Part shown: positions 50,872 through 58,820 of the stretch, piece by piece | Position numbering within the stretch: position 1 is the stretch's first letter | Layout: each line of letters starts with the position of its first letter | Assembly (NCBI RefSeq): GCF_018130545.1 | Contig: NZ_JAFCKF010000005.1 | Location: forward strand, 310,001 to 374,000 | Direction of reading: 5' to 3' | Origin: Bradyrhizobium tropiciagri | Lineage (GTDB): Bacteria > Pseudomonadota > Alphaproteobacteria > Rhizobiales > Xanthobacteraceae | DNA length: 64,000 nucleotides | Made by a program: the position numbers and the translations under genes | Notes under the pieces: model-generated | The model's input: only the letters and a program-made list of their open reading frames with translations | Databases searched by the model: none | Told to the model about the DNA's origin: nothing

Positions 50872-52208
50872 GCGCACCGGTCGTGCTGGCGCTGATGTCG
50901 TTCTGCTTCCTGTTCTTCGGCTATCTCGGCGTGCCCGTGCCGTTCTCGCTGATGGCCGGCGTGTTCGTTGGCGCGATTCTCTCCGACGTGTCGCTGGCCG
51001 CGATCATCCAGAAGATCTTCGACGGCGTCGATTCCGAGGCGCTGCTGGCGATCCCGTTCTTCCTGCTGGTCGGCGAGCTCATGAGCTCGGCGAATGTCGT
51101 GGTCCGTATCGCCAATTTGTCGGTCTCACTGGTCGGCCATATCAGGGGCGGGCTGTCGCAGGTCGTGGTCGTGTTCAGCATGTTCTTCTCGGAAATGTCG
51201 GGCTCGACCACCGCCGATGTCGCCGTCATGAGCCGGGCACTCGGCGGCCCGATGCGGCGGGAGGGTTACGAGCCGGCCTTCATCGCCGCGATCATCGCCT
51301 CGGCCTCGACGATTGCGGCGCTGGTGCCGCCGAGCATCACGGCCGTGGTCTACGGCGCGGTCGGCAACGTCTCGATCGCCGGCCTGTTCATGGCCGGCGT
51401 GGTGCCGGGGCTGATGATCGGCTTCGGGCTGATGATCTATTGCTATTTCTTCGGGCCGTCAGGCCTGCGCAAGCCGCGCGCGCCGCTGCGCCAGGTGGTC
51501 TTTGCCGCCGGTGACGCCGCACTGCCGCTGATGATCCCGGTGATCCTGCTCGGTGGCATCCTGACCGGCTGGTTCACGCCGACCGAGGCCGGCGTGGTCG
51601 CGGTCGCTTACATCATCATCGTGGTGATCCCGGCGCTGAACCGCGGACACCTGAAGAAGATCCCGTACGATTTCTGCCTCGCCGGTCTGATCTTCTCGTT
51701 GCCGCTGATCACGATCGGCGCGGCGAACGCGTTCGGCTGGATGCTGGCCTATTTGCGTGGTGCGATCTACATCGCCGACTGGATCACCTCGATCGCCGGC
51801 AACGATCCGCACCTCATCATGCTGTTGATGGTGCTGCTGTTCACCGTGGTCGGCGACTTCATCGAGCCGGTACCGACCATCATCATCTTCATGCCGCTGG
51901 TGAATGCGCTGACCCAGGCCGGCGACATCAACGGCGTCCATATGGGCGTGGTGCTGATCGCGACGCTGGCGTTCGGCCTGATCACGCCGCCCTATGGGCT
52001 GGTGCTGCTGATGGCCTCGAAATTCGTCGGTATCAGCTTTGCCAAAGCGCTGCGGGCGGCGCTGCCGATCTATGTCGTGTTCCTGGTCACGATCTGCTTC
52101 ACGATCTATTTCCCGAAGGTCGTGCTGTGGCTGCCCAAGCAGGTGATCCCGGAATCGGTCGGCTGCTTCAAGGCACCCGGCGGCAAGGGCTACATCTGTC
52201 CGAACTAG
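50868..52208 (+). CDS. dctM: TRAP transporter large permease (DctM family)
   Basis: This 446-residue protein has about twelve membrane segments, with the DctM features SLMAGVFVGAILSDVSLAAI, IPFFLLVGELMSSANVVVRI, GSTTADVAVMSRALGGPMRREGYEPAF (the conserved cytoplasmic loop) and FIEPVPTIIIFMPL. It starts with GTG at 50868, overlapping dctQ. The transporter would use a sodium or proton gradient. A C-terminal extension with Cys-containing GCFKAPGGKGYICPN is unusual for the family. Confidence 0.9.
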   Translation: MSAPVVLALMSFCFLFFGYLGVPVPFSLMAGVFVGAILSDVSLAAIIQKIFDGVDSEALLAIPFFLLVGELMSSANVVVRIANLSVSLVGHIRGGLSQVVVVFSMFFSEMSGSTTADVAVMSRALGGPMRREGYEPAFIAAIIASASTIAALVPPSITAVVYGAVGNVSIAGLFMAGVVPGLMIGFGLMIYCYFFGPSGLRKPRAPLRQVVFAAGDAALPLMIPVILLGGILTGWFTPTEAGVVAVAYIIIVVIPALNRGHLKKIPYDFCLAGLIFSLPLITIGAANAFGWMLAYLRGAIYIADWITSIAGNDPHLIMLLMVLLFTVVGDFIEPVPTIIIFMPLVNALTQAGDINGVHMGVVLIATLAFGLITPPYGLVLLMASKFVGISFAKALRAALPIYVVFLVTICFTIYFPKVVLWLPKQVIPESVGCFKAPGGKGYICPN

Positions 52209-52330
52209 TACGCGCGCAATAGAGCTATGGCGGCGCCCGACAAGTCGATCGCGAGTCATTGTCAGATGTCGTCAGATGGCGTTTCAACCCCCGGTAGCGC
52301 GAATGCGCAATATTTGCTACGTTACATTCA

Positions 52331-52353
52331 CCGGGACGGCTGTTCCGTCCCGG
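52331..52353 (+). promoter_or_regulatory. Perfect hairpin next to a ribosome site
   Basis: CCGGGACGG (52331-52339) and CCGTCCCGG (52345-52353) form a 9-base perfect stem with a CTGTT loop. The GGGAGGAA ribosome site of the next gene starts five bases later, so the hairpin could shape its translation or terminate dctM transcripts. No U-tract is present. Confidence 0.4.
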
Positions 52354-52370
52354 ATTGGGAGGAATGTGTC

Positions 52371-52946
52371 ATGAGGTTGTCGTCAAGCCTAGTCGCGCCG
52401 TCAGCCGTCACTATTCTGTCGACTGCATTGCTGTGCAGCTTCAGCGGTACAGCAGTGTCGCAAACGAATTCCGCCGCCCCGCTTCCCAGCATCACGATCG
52501 AAGCGCCGAAGCAGGTGGCAAGGCCACATGGGCCGAAGCAGGTGGCAAACGCAGTTGCATCTCGCCGGACTTCACCAGCCGCTGAAACGCGATCGTCAAC
52601 GGCTCAAACGTCGTCGGCTGGGCCAGACACAGTATTGGGCAAGCTCGCCAAGCTTGAGAAGGCCAGCAGCAGTTGCAACGGTGGTTGCGAAACGAGCATC
52701 AGGCACGGCGACGTCCCCTGGGTTGGATGTAGCTCTTCGGGGGGAGAAAATTCAGTCTCAGCCTTCTCGTCAACCTGCAGAGACACACTCACCTACAGAA
52801 CCTATTCGGAGTGCACGAGCACCAAAATTTTCCTGGGTTGGATACCAAGAGAAGCTCGATGGCATTGCAGCAGCTTGTTAGTCGCCGGCAAGTTGGCCGG
52901 GGAGAAGCATGAGGTCGCCGAACTCAAGCGACCAGGAGCTCGCTAG
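52371..52946 (+). CDS. Exported protein of unknown function
   Basis: This 191-residue protein starts at an ATG with GGGAGGAA upstream and has a signal peptide (LSSSLVAPSAVTILSTALLCSFSGTAVSQ). The rest has a Ser/Thr/Ala-rich middle of low complexity. A C-terminal region has about six cysteines (SSSCNGGCETS, WVGCSSSG, TCRDTLTYRTYSECTS, WHCSSLL). This cysteine pattern suggests a disulfide-rich periplasmic domain. Codon usage is less GC-biased than the neighbours, hinting at transfer or weak constraint. I do not recognise a family. Confidence 0.55.
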   Translation: MRLSSSLVAPSAVTILSTALLCSFSGTAVSQTNSAAPLPSITIEAPKQVARPHGPKQVANAVASRRTSPAAETRSSTAQTSSAGPDTVLGKLAKLEKASSSCNGGCETSIRHGDVPWVGCSSSGGENSVSAFSSTCRDTLTYRTYSECTSTKIFLGWIPREARWHCSSLLVAGKLAGEKHEVAELKRPGAR

Positions 52947-53031
52947 CTTAAGCAGCCTGCCGGCCGCGCCCCAAAACGCAGGGAAGCATGGCTCGATCAA
53001 TCGAAGGGACCTCGAGCCATGCTTTGCGTGC

Positions 53032-53856
53032 CTACTTCGACTTGCTGGTGAACTTCTTCACCGCGACGCGGAAATCATCGGTATGCATGGTCGCGATGAT
53101 CTTGTGCTCCTCGGCTTCGAGCTGCTGTTTGGTCGGTGTGGTGGCAGCCTGATAGACCAGTGATTTGGTTGCCGCGATCGCGGCGGGCGGATTCCTGGCG
53201 AGGCGCTCGGCGAGTTGCCGGGTGGCGGCCTTCAGTTCGGTCGCCGGCACGGTCTTGACGACGAGGCCCCATTCATAGGCCTGCTGCGCGGTGAAGCCGT
53301 CCTCCGCGAGGAAGATCTGCAGCGCGCGGCGGGTCCCGACGGTACCGACAATGCCGACCGTGCTGCCGCCATCCGGCGACACGCCGATCTTGGCATAGGC
53401 GGGCGTGAAGCGCGCATCCTCCGCGGCGATGCACAGGTCGGTGACGAAGGCGAGGCCCATGCCTGCGCCGGCCGCCGAACCATGCACGCTGGACAGCACG
53501 ATCTTCGGCATCCGCCGGACCGTCTCGATGAAGGCATGGTAGTGATGAAGCATGTCGCCGACCACGGGCGTGACGTTGTTGGCTTCAGCCGCAGCACCGA
53601 TGGTCTGCAGATCGCCGCCGGCGCAGAAGGCGCGGCCTTCGCCCTCGATGACCAGCACGCGGACGTCCTTGTTGGCTTCGACCTCGGCGCTGAGCTGTTC
53701 GAGCTTTTTGGCGATCGTCATGTCGATCGCATTGAACGCGGCCGGCCGGTTCAGCGTGATGGTGGCGATGGCGCCGTCGATGCGGAGCAAAGCGGGGTCG
53801 TTCGGGGAGGCGGGTGCTGGCATATTGAAGACCTTGGGCTTGTTATTTCCGGACAT
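53032..53856 (-). CDS. Enoyl-CoA hydratase/isomerase family protein
   Basis: This 274-residue crotonase-fold protein has the CoA-binding/oxyanion segments LVIEGEGRAFCAGGDLQTIG and SSVHGSAAGAGMGLAFVTDLCIAAEDARF. At the second catalytic position it shows KIGVSPDGGSTVGI (Asp-rich in place of the Glu of hydratases), as in isomerase-like members. It ends in the common KSLVYQA...EEHKIIATMHTDDF pattern. It has an N-terminal extension of about 20 residues. No beta-oxidation genes are adjacent; the substrate is unknown. Confidence 0.87.
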   Translation of the reverse strand: MSGNNKPKVFNMPAPASPNDPALLRIDGAIATITLNRPAAFNAIDMTIAKKLEQLSAEVEANKDVRVLVIEGEGRAFCAGGDLQTIGAAAEANNVTPVVGDMLHHYHAFIETVRRMPKIVLSSVHGSAAGAGMGLAFVTDLCIAAEDARFTPAYAKIGVSPDGGSTVGIVGTVGTRRALQIFLAEDGFTAQQAYEWGLVVKTVPATELKAATRQLAERLARNPPAAIAATKSLVYQAATTPTKQQLEAEEHKIIATMHTDDFRVAVKKFTSKSK

Positions 53857-54033
53857 TTAAGGCCTTGCCGGGAGCCGTGGCAATCCGCCCCGGCGCCGCG
53901 GCGGGCCCAGAATCGCTGGAGACCCCCTTGCATCGGCGCGAGCCATGGGGCCAAATGGCCCGCGCCTTCGGTACGCAGACACGAGCGCTGTGGGGACGGG
54001 GCAAGCAAGCTAACATCGACAAGAGGAAACGGC

Positions 54034-54075
54034 ATGGGTCACTCCTGCTCGCGCGTATTTGGGTTGTTCCGATGA
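54034..54075 (+). CDS. Possible 13-codon upstream ORF coupled to the reductase
   Basis: ATG at 54034 opens a 13-codon frame (MGHSCSRVFGLFR) with AAGAGGAAAC just upstream. Its TGA overlaps the reductase ATG (ATGA, 54072-54075). The reductase has no good ribosome site of its own, so translation may reach it by coupling. This is a plausible translation-control leader, although a real peptide is unproved. Confidence 0.35.
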   Translation: MGHSCSRVFGLFR

Positions 54076-55289
54076 CAGGCTCGGTCATCATCGTCGGCGC
54101 CGGACATGCCGGCTTCCAGCTCGCGGCGTCGCTGCGCCAGGCGGGCTTTTCCGAGCGCATTGCGCTGCTCAACGACGAAGGCCATCTGCCGTATCAGCGG
54201 CCGCCGCTGTCGAAGGCCTATCTGAAGGGCACCGGCGGGCCCGAGACCCTGATGTTCCGGCCCGAGAAATTCTACGACGACAACAAGATCGAGCTGATCA
54301 CCGATCGGGCGCATGCGATCGACCGCAATGCGCGGAAGGTAGCGCTCGCCTCCGGCGCCTCGCTCGATTACGGCCATCTGGTGTTCGCGACCGGCGCGCG
54401 GAACCGGCTGCTCGATATTCCCAACGCCAAGCTCGACGCGGTCCGCTATTTGCGCATCCTGGATGAGAGCCAGGCGCTGCGCGACTTGATCGCACCCGGC
54501 ATGCGCGTCGTCGTGATCGGCGCCGGCTTCATCGGGCTCGAATTCGCCGCCACCGCGCGGGCCAAGGGTCTCGAAGTCGATGTGGTCGAACTCGCTTCCC
54601 GTGTGATGGCGCGGGCGGTGACGGCGGAGATTTCCGAGTTCTCGCAGGCGCGCCACGCCGCGGCCGGCATCCGGATTCATCTCGGCGTCCAGGTCACGGC
54701 GATCGAGGCCGATGGTGCCAAGGTCACCGGCGTCAGCCTGAGCAACGGTACGCACATCCCGGCCGATCTCGTCGTGGTCGGCGTCGGCGTGCTGCCGAAT
54801 GTCGAGCTCGCCGCCGAGGCCGGCCTGCCGGTCGCATCCGGCATCATCGTCGACGAGCATCTCCTGACCGCCGATCCGAATGTCTCCGCGATCGGCGATT
54901 GCGCGCTCTACACCAGCAAGCGCTTCGGCGGATCGCTGCGACTGGAGTCGGTGCAGAACGCCACCGACCATGCGCGCTGCGTGGCATCGCGGCTGACCGG
55001 CAAGACCGAGGTCTATGACGGCCTGCCATGGTTTTGGAGCGACCAGGGTCCCGACAAGCTGCAGATGGCCGGTCTCACCACCGGCTACGACCGCGTCGTG
55101 GTGCGCGGCGACCGTGCGCAGGGCGCGTTCTCGGCGTTCTGCTATCGCGGCGACAGACTGCTCGGCATCGAGTCGGTCAATCGCGCCGGCGACCACATGT
55201 TCGGCCGCCGGCTGCTCGGCGCCGGCGGTTCGATCATGCCGGAGCAGGCCGCGGATGCGAGCTTTGATTTGAAGAGTGCGCTGAGCTGA
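54072..55289 (+). CDS. NAD(P)H:ferredoxin/rubredoxin reductase-like FAD protein
   Basis: This 405-residue flavoprotein has two nucleotide-binding motifs: VIIVGAGHAGFQLAASLRQAG (FAD, near the N terminus) and VVVIGAGFIGLEFAATARAKG (NADH, near residue 145). It also has the FAD motif VSAIGDCAL and the C-terminal WFWSDQG segment of ferredoxin reductases like PdR, RhdA3 and BphA4. It would pass electrons from NADH to a ferredoxin for an oxygenase or P450. No oxygenase or ferredoxin gene is adjacent. A possible 13-codon ORF overlaps its start. Confidence 0.88.
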   Translation: MTGSVIIVGAGHAGFQLAASLRQAGFSERIALLNDEGHLPYQRPPLSKAYLKGTGGPETLMFRPEKFYDDNKIELITDRAHAIDRNARKVALASGASLDYGHLVFATGARNRLLDIPNAKLDAVRYLRILDESQALRDLIAPGMRVVVIGAGFIGLEFAATARAKGLEVDVVELASRVMARAVTAEISEFSQARHAAAGIRIHLGVQVTAIEADGAKVTGVSLSNGTHIPADLVVVGVGVLPNVELAAEAGLPVASGIIVDEHLLTADPNVSAIGDCALYTSKRFGGSLRLESVQNATDHARCVASRLTGKTEVYDGLPWFWSDQGPDKLQMAGLTTGYDRVVVRGDRAQGAFSAFCYRGDRLLGIESVNRAGDHMFGRRLLGAGGSIMPEQAADASFDLKSALS

Positions 55290-55291
55290 GC

Positions 55292-55383
55292 GCGTAGGGT
55301 GGGCAAAGCGACAGCGTGCCCACTATCACGAGCAGTGCGCTTGACGGTGGGCACTGGCGCAAGCGCCTTTGCCCACCCTACGC
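55292..55383. repeat. Inverted-repeat element, GCGTAGGGTGGGCAAAG type
   Basis: A 92-base element has near-perfect inverted arms GCGTAGGGTGGGCAAAG/CTTTGCCCACCCTACGC (one mismatch) and an inner GTGCCCAC/GTGGGCAC set. It sits 3 bases after the reductase stop and 13 bases before another element. Confidence 0.8.
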
Positions 55384-55395
55384 ACTAACAACCTC

Positions 55396-55518
55396 GTCGT
55401 CCCGGCGAAGGCCGGGACCCATACTCCGCGGCCTTAGTTGTATTACGGGGTTGGTCGTTCCAGCGTTGCCCAACAATTGACGTCAGTGGTTATGGGTCCC
55501 GGCCTTCGCCGGGACGAC
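55396..55518. repeat. Inverted-repeat element, GTCGTCCCGG family
   Basis: Perfect arms of about 27 bases (from GTCGTCCCGGCGAAGG at 55396; right end at 55518) flank about 70 bases. The right arm overlaps the 3' end of the ribokinase gene and encodes its last residues (SRPGEGRDP). Confidence 0.85.
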
Positions 55519-56425
55519 TCGTGGAAAGAACGGCGCTAACCTCCTCCGCCGTAGGCATCGACGGCGCCGCCCCCATCCGTTGCACGCAGATCGAGGCGGC
55601 GGCGTTGGCGTAGGCCAGCGCGTCGCCGAGCGGCTTGCCGCTGGCGAGCTGTGAGGCGAGGGCGCCGACGAAGCAGTCGCCGGCACCCGTGGTGTCGACG
55701 GCCTTGACCTCGCGTCCCGGCACCAGCAGCGGCCGGTCGTCGACCAGCGCCAGCACGCCGCGCTTGCCGAGCGTGACGCAGACGATCTTGCCTTGCCCCA
55801 ACGCGCGCGCCGCCTCGGCAAAGCGCGAGGGGGCGTCACTGTCGCGCAGCTCCGTTCCCGTGAGGAAGCCGAGCTCGGTCTCGTTGAGGATCAGGACATC
55901 GACGAGATCGAGCAGCGCCTTGTCGGCCTGCTTTGCCGGAGCCGGATTGAGGATGGTGGTGGCGCCGGCCGCGCGAGCGCGCCGGAAAAATGCTGCGATC
56001 GACGGCAGCGGGATCTCGAACTGGCTGACCGCAACGTCGCCCTTCGCAACCACGGGGGCTGCGACATCATCGGCATCGACCAGCCCGTTGGCGCCCGGCA
56101 CCACCACGATGGTGTTGTCGGCATTGGCAATGGTGATGATCGCCGTGCCCGAATGCGTGCCGTCGGTGTCCTTGACGAAGGAGAGATCGACGGCTTGCGC
56201 GGTGAGGAATGCGCGCAACTCCTTGCCGAACGCGTCAGTGCCCAGCCGGCCGACCAGCGTGGTCGGTATACCCAGCTTGGCCGACGCCACGGCCTGGTTG
56301 GCGCCCTTGCCGCCCGGAAAATACAGCACGGCCTCGCCGGCGACGGTCTCGCCGACCTTCGGATGGCGCTCGGCGGTCGCCACCACGTCCATATTGATGC
56401 TGCCTGCGACGAAGACGCGCCCCAT
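55490..56425 (-). CDS. rbsK: Ribokinase (PfkB family)
   Basis: This 311-residue kinase phosphorylates a pentose (ribose-like). The N-terminal motif GSINMDVVATAERHPKVGETV and GGKGANQAVASAKLG are typical of ribokinase. The C-terminal PfkB signature is DTTGAGDCFVGALASQL, with the catalytic Asp. ATG 56425 is used; ATG 56437 is in frame four codons earlier. The last nine codons come from an intergenic repeat, so the natural C terminus was changed by the insertion. It is 21 bases from the next PfkB gene, in one operon. Confidence 0.88.
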   Translation of the reverse strand: MGRVFVAGSINMDVVATAERHPKVGETVAGEAVLYFPGGKGANQAVASAKLGIPTTLVGRLGTDAFGKELRAFLTAQAVDLSFVKDTDGTHSGTAIITIANADNTIVVVPGANGLVDADDVAAPVVAKGDVAVSQFEIPLPSIAAFFRRARAAGATTILNPAPAKQADKALLDLVDVLILNETELGFLTGTELRDSDAPSRFAEAARALGQGKIVCVTLGKRGVLALVDDRPLLVPGREVKAVDTTGAGDCFVGALASQLASGKPLGDALAYANAAASICVQRMGAAPSMPTAEEVSAVLSTSRPGEGRDP

Positions 56426-56446
56426 CCCTAACCCCATTCAGCCGTA

Positions 56447-57340
56447 TCAGGCTTCGGCGCGAAACTCCTGCTTGACCGCCGCGATATCGGCGAGCGTCGG
56501 CAGGCCGGCTTCGTTGCCGAGCTTCTGGATCTTGAAGGTCGACGCCGCGCGCGCGAACTTGAAATGCTCATGCCAGCCTTTGCTCGGGTTTGCCAGATAG
56601 GAGTAGATGTAGGCGCCGTGGAAGACGTCGCCGGCGCCGTTGGTGTCGATCACCCGTTCACGCGGGATCGGAAACGCCGGCAGCGTGCGCACCACGCCCG
56701 CCTCGTCATACCAGAGCAGGCCGCGCTCACCCATGGTGACGCCGCCGACCTTGCAGCCGCGGCTCTTGAGATAGTCGAGCATTTGCTCCGGCGTCTTGTC
56801 CATCTGCTCGCACAGCCGCTCGGCGACGATCGCGATATCGATGAAGGCGAGCAGCTCGTGGGTGTTGGTGCGCAAACCGCCGCCGTCCAGCGAGGTCAGG
56901 ATGCCGTCCTCGCGGCAGAGTTTTGCGTAGTGGATCGCGGCGTCCGGCTGGTGGCCGTCGATATGCAGCGCGCGGCAGCCCTTGATGTTCAAGAGCGGAA
57001 AGGGGTGGATGTGCTGGTCGTCGCGGCAGCGGACGATGGCGCGCTTTCCGTCATGGGGCATGATGAAGGACAGCGAGGAGGAGTTGACCTTGCGGGGATG
57101 GAACGAGATGCCGTACCGGTCGGCCATGTCCCAGAACATCCGTCCCAGCCAGTCATTGGCCATGGTGGCGATCAGGTCCGGCTGGACGCCGAGCTTGGCG
57201 CAGCAGAACGCCGCGGTCACCGCGTTGCCGCCGAACGACACCGCATAGGCGTCGGCGACGTGCTTCTCGTCGCCAACTGGCATGTGATCGGTGATGAAGG
57301 TGACGTCGATATAGGTCTGTCCGATGAAGAGAGCCTGCAT
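56447..57340 (-). CDS. PfkB-family sugar kinase
   Basis: This 297-residue kinase has FIGQTYIDVTFITDHMPVGDEKHVADAYAVSFGGNAVTAAFCCAKLG at the start and the catalytic DTNGAGDVFHGAYIYS near residue 245. It differs from the neighbouring ribokinase at the substrate-binding N terminus, so the sugar is probably different. ATG 57340 gives the usual PfkB start, while the open frame runs upstream into a palindromic repeat. It precedes the ribokinase by 21 bases, and both are likely one transcript. A sugar, nucleoside or keto-deoxy-gluconate substrate cannot be distinguished. Confidence 0.85.
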   Translation of the reverse strand: MQALFIGQTYIDVTFITDHMPVGDEKHVADAYAVSFGGNAVTAAFCCAKLGVQPDLIATMANDWLGRMFWDMADRYGISFHPRKVNSSSLSFIMPHDGKRAIVRCRDDQHIHPFPLLNIKGCRALHIDGHQPDAAIHYAKLCREDGILTSLDGGGLRTNTHELLAFIDIAIVAERLCEQMDKTPEQMLDYLKSRGCKVGGVTMGERGLLWYDEAGVVRTLPAFPIPRERVIDTNGAGDVFHGAYIYSYLANPSKGWHEHFKFARAASTFKIQKLGNEAGLPTLADIAAVKQEFRAEA

Positions 57341-57667
57341 TCGCTTTCCGTCGTCGCTTGGTGTGGTCCCGGCCGATGATGAGACTAGAGCATTTTCGGT
57401 TCTGATTGAAATCAGAACCGAAGCTCTAGATTCTAGCTTTTGCGCGTTTTCTTCACGCGAACCGGTGTCCACTTCGCTCGAAAACGCTTTGGCACCGCTG
57501 GTCAGCCGGTATTGCTGAAAATATTCGCAACCCTGCTTGGTTTACAGGTAGAGATGATGGATTCCCGGGGGTCGTCCTGGCATCCGGCATAACGGCTGCT
57601 CGCGGGCCGTGGTTCCGGGGTAGGTAAGGAGGCGCACAATGACGGCAGATTCGAGGAGGCCGCGGCC
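57341..57667. other. Intergenic region with a palindromic repeat
   Basis: No gene is seen in this 327-base gap between divergent kinase and VOC genes. It carries the repeat at 57385-57488 and then about 180 bases of mixed sequence that must hold the promoter of the VOC gene. Confidence 0.5.
57385..57488. repeat. Palindromic repeat with CTAGAGC ends
   Basis: CTAGAGCATTTTCGGTTCTG (57385 on) and its reverse complement CAGAACCGAAGCTCTAG (to 57429) make a long hairpin, with a four-base insertion on the left arm. A second motif, GCGTTTTCTTCACGCGAACC...GAAAACGC, follows to 57488. It is the same general class as rhizobial palindromic elements. It lies 45 bases upstream of the PfkB gene. Confidence 0.75.
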
Positions 57668-58516
57668 ATGATTACCGGTCTCGATCACGTCGTCGTCCTG
57701 ACCGGCGACATCACGGCGGCCAGCGCCGCCTATGAGACGCTGTTCGCGCGGGCGCCGGCCTGGCGCTACAGCGGCGGTGGCGCGGATCGCACGTTGTTCA
57801 CGCTCGACAACACCACGTTGGAATTGGTGGCGCCGCACGGCGACGACGATGCAGCCCAGCACATTCGCAATGCGCTCGCCGGGCAGGGCGAGGGGCTTGC
57901 GAGCCTCTGCTTCCGCACCAGCGATATCGCCAAGACGTACCGCAGGCTCGACCGGCTGACCCTGAAGCCCGAGCCGGTCGCCGAGGTCGAGAGCCGCGAC
58001 GAGACCAGCGGCGCCACGTTGTCATGGAAGCGCACGCGCGCGGCGACCGACGCGACGCGTGGCGTGCGCATGTTCTTCCTGGAGCGGGAGCAGGAGCGGC
58101 CGCTGTCGGTGCGCACCACACAGGCCTTGATCACCGCGATGGATCATGTCGTGGTCTCGACCGCGGACCCGGAACGCGCCGCCGCGCTCTATGGCGCACG
58201 GCTCGGGCTCGACATGGCGCTCGATCGGTCACATCCGGAGTGGGGCCGGCTGATGTTCTTCCGCTGCGGCGACCTCGTCGTCGAGGTCACGCACCGGCCG
58301 GGCAAAGCGGAAGCTGACGCGCCGGACCGGCTGCGTGGCATCTGCTGGCGGGTGGCCGACATCGATGCCACGCATGCGCGGCTGCTTGCCGCCGGCGTCG
58401 ACGTCTCGGAGATTCGCACCGGCCGCAAGCCCGGCACGCGCGTGATGACGGTGCGCAACGGCACGTGTGGCGTGCCGACGCTTCTGGTGCAGCCCTCGCA
58501 GGGAAAGCCAGACTAG
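57668..58516 (+). CDS. Two-domain VOC/glyoxalase-like protein
   Basis: This 282-residue protein has two VOC domains, about 1-135 and 155-280. The first begins ITGLDHVVVLTGDITAASAAYETLF and the second AMDHVVVSTADPERAAALYGARLGL. Each has a His near its start and later Glu/His ligand candidates (TLELVAPHG; LVVEVTHRPG). Such proteins include glyoxalases, extradiol dioxygenases and fosfomycin-resistance enzymes. Which chemistry applies is not evident. The ATG has GGAGGCCGCGGCC upstream. It stands alone. Confidence 0.83.
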   Translation: MITGLDHVVVLTGDITAASAAYETLFARAPAWRYSGGGADRTLFTLDNTTLELVAPHGDDDAAQHIRNALAGQGEGLASLCFRTSDIAKTYRRLDRLTLKPEPVAEVESRDETSGATLSWKRTRAATDATRGVRMFFLEREQERPLSVRTTQALITAMDHVVVSTADPERAAALYGARLGLDMALDRSHPEWGRLMFFRCGDLVVEVTHRPGKAEADAPDRLRGICWRVADIDATHARLLAAGVDVSEIRTGRKPGTRVMTVRNGTCGVPTLLVQPSQGKPD

Positions 58517-58820
58517 GGTGCAGGTGATGCGCGTGTCGTCACGGCAGCGTGCGTGCCTGGGAAGCGCGTCCATTTTCTTCGTCATTCCGGGGCTCGCGAA
58601 GCGAGAGCCCGGAATCCAGCAAGCAACATGTTCTGTCGATGAATGGATTCCGCGCTCTCGCCAAAGGGCGGCGCGCCCTCAGGTGCGCAATTGCGCACCG
58701 GGGAATGACGGGGAGGATGCAACCGCGAGAAATATTCCCGCATGACCGTCACGACAACATTCGTTCTCAAACGCCGTGCGTCATGCTACATTCATCAATT
58801 CAGCATCACGGGCGATCGAT
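58517..58820. other. Intergenic region before the TetR gene
   Basis: No gene is seen in this 304-base gap. It contains the inverted-repeat element 58580-58710, then about 110 bases that include the TetR promoter region. Confidence 0.5.
58580..58710. repeat. Inverted-repeat element with CGTCATTCC ends
   Basis: CGTCATTCCGGGGCTCGCGA (58580 on) and GGGGAATGACG (ending 58710) are inverted ends of a 131-base element. Inner pairs are GGAATCCA/TGGATTCC and the 16-base palindrome GTGCGCAATTGCGCAC near 58684-58699. That palindrome is also found in the element at 43752-43912. Confidence 0.75.

Noticed and set aside
54039-55196. 385-codon minus-strand frame over the reductase
   Set aside because: The plus strand has two Rossmann motifs and a continuous flavoprotein; the antisense frame is Asp/His/Arg rich with no motif.
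55292-55518. Intrinsic terminators at repeat elements
   Set aside because: The stems are long but no U-tract follows on either strand; they may still affect mRNA, so they are listed as repeats.
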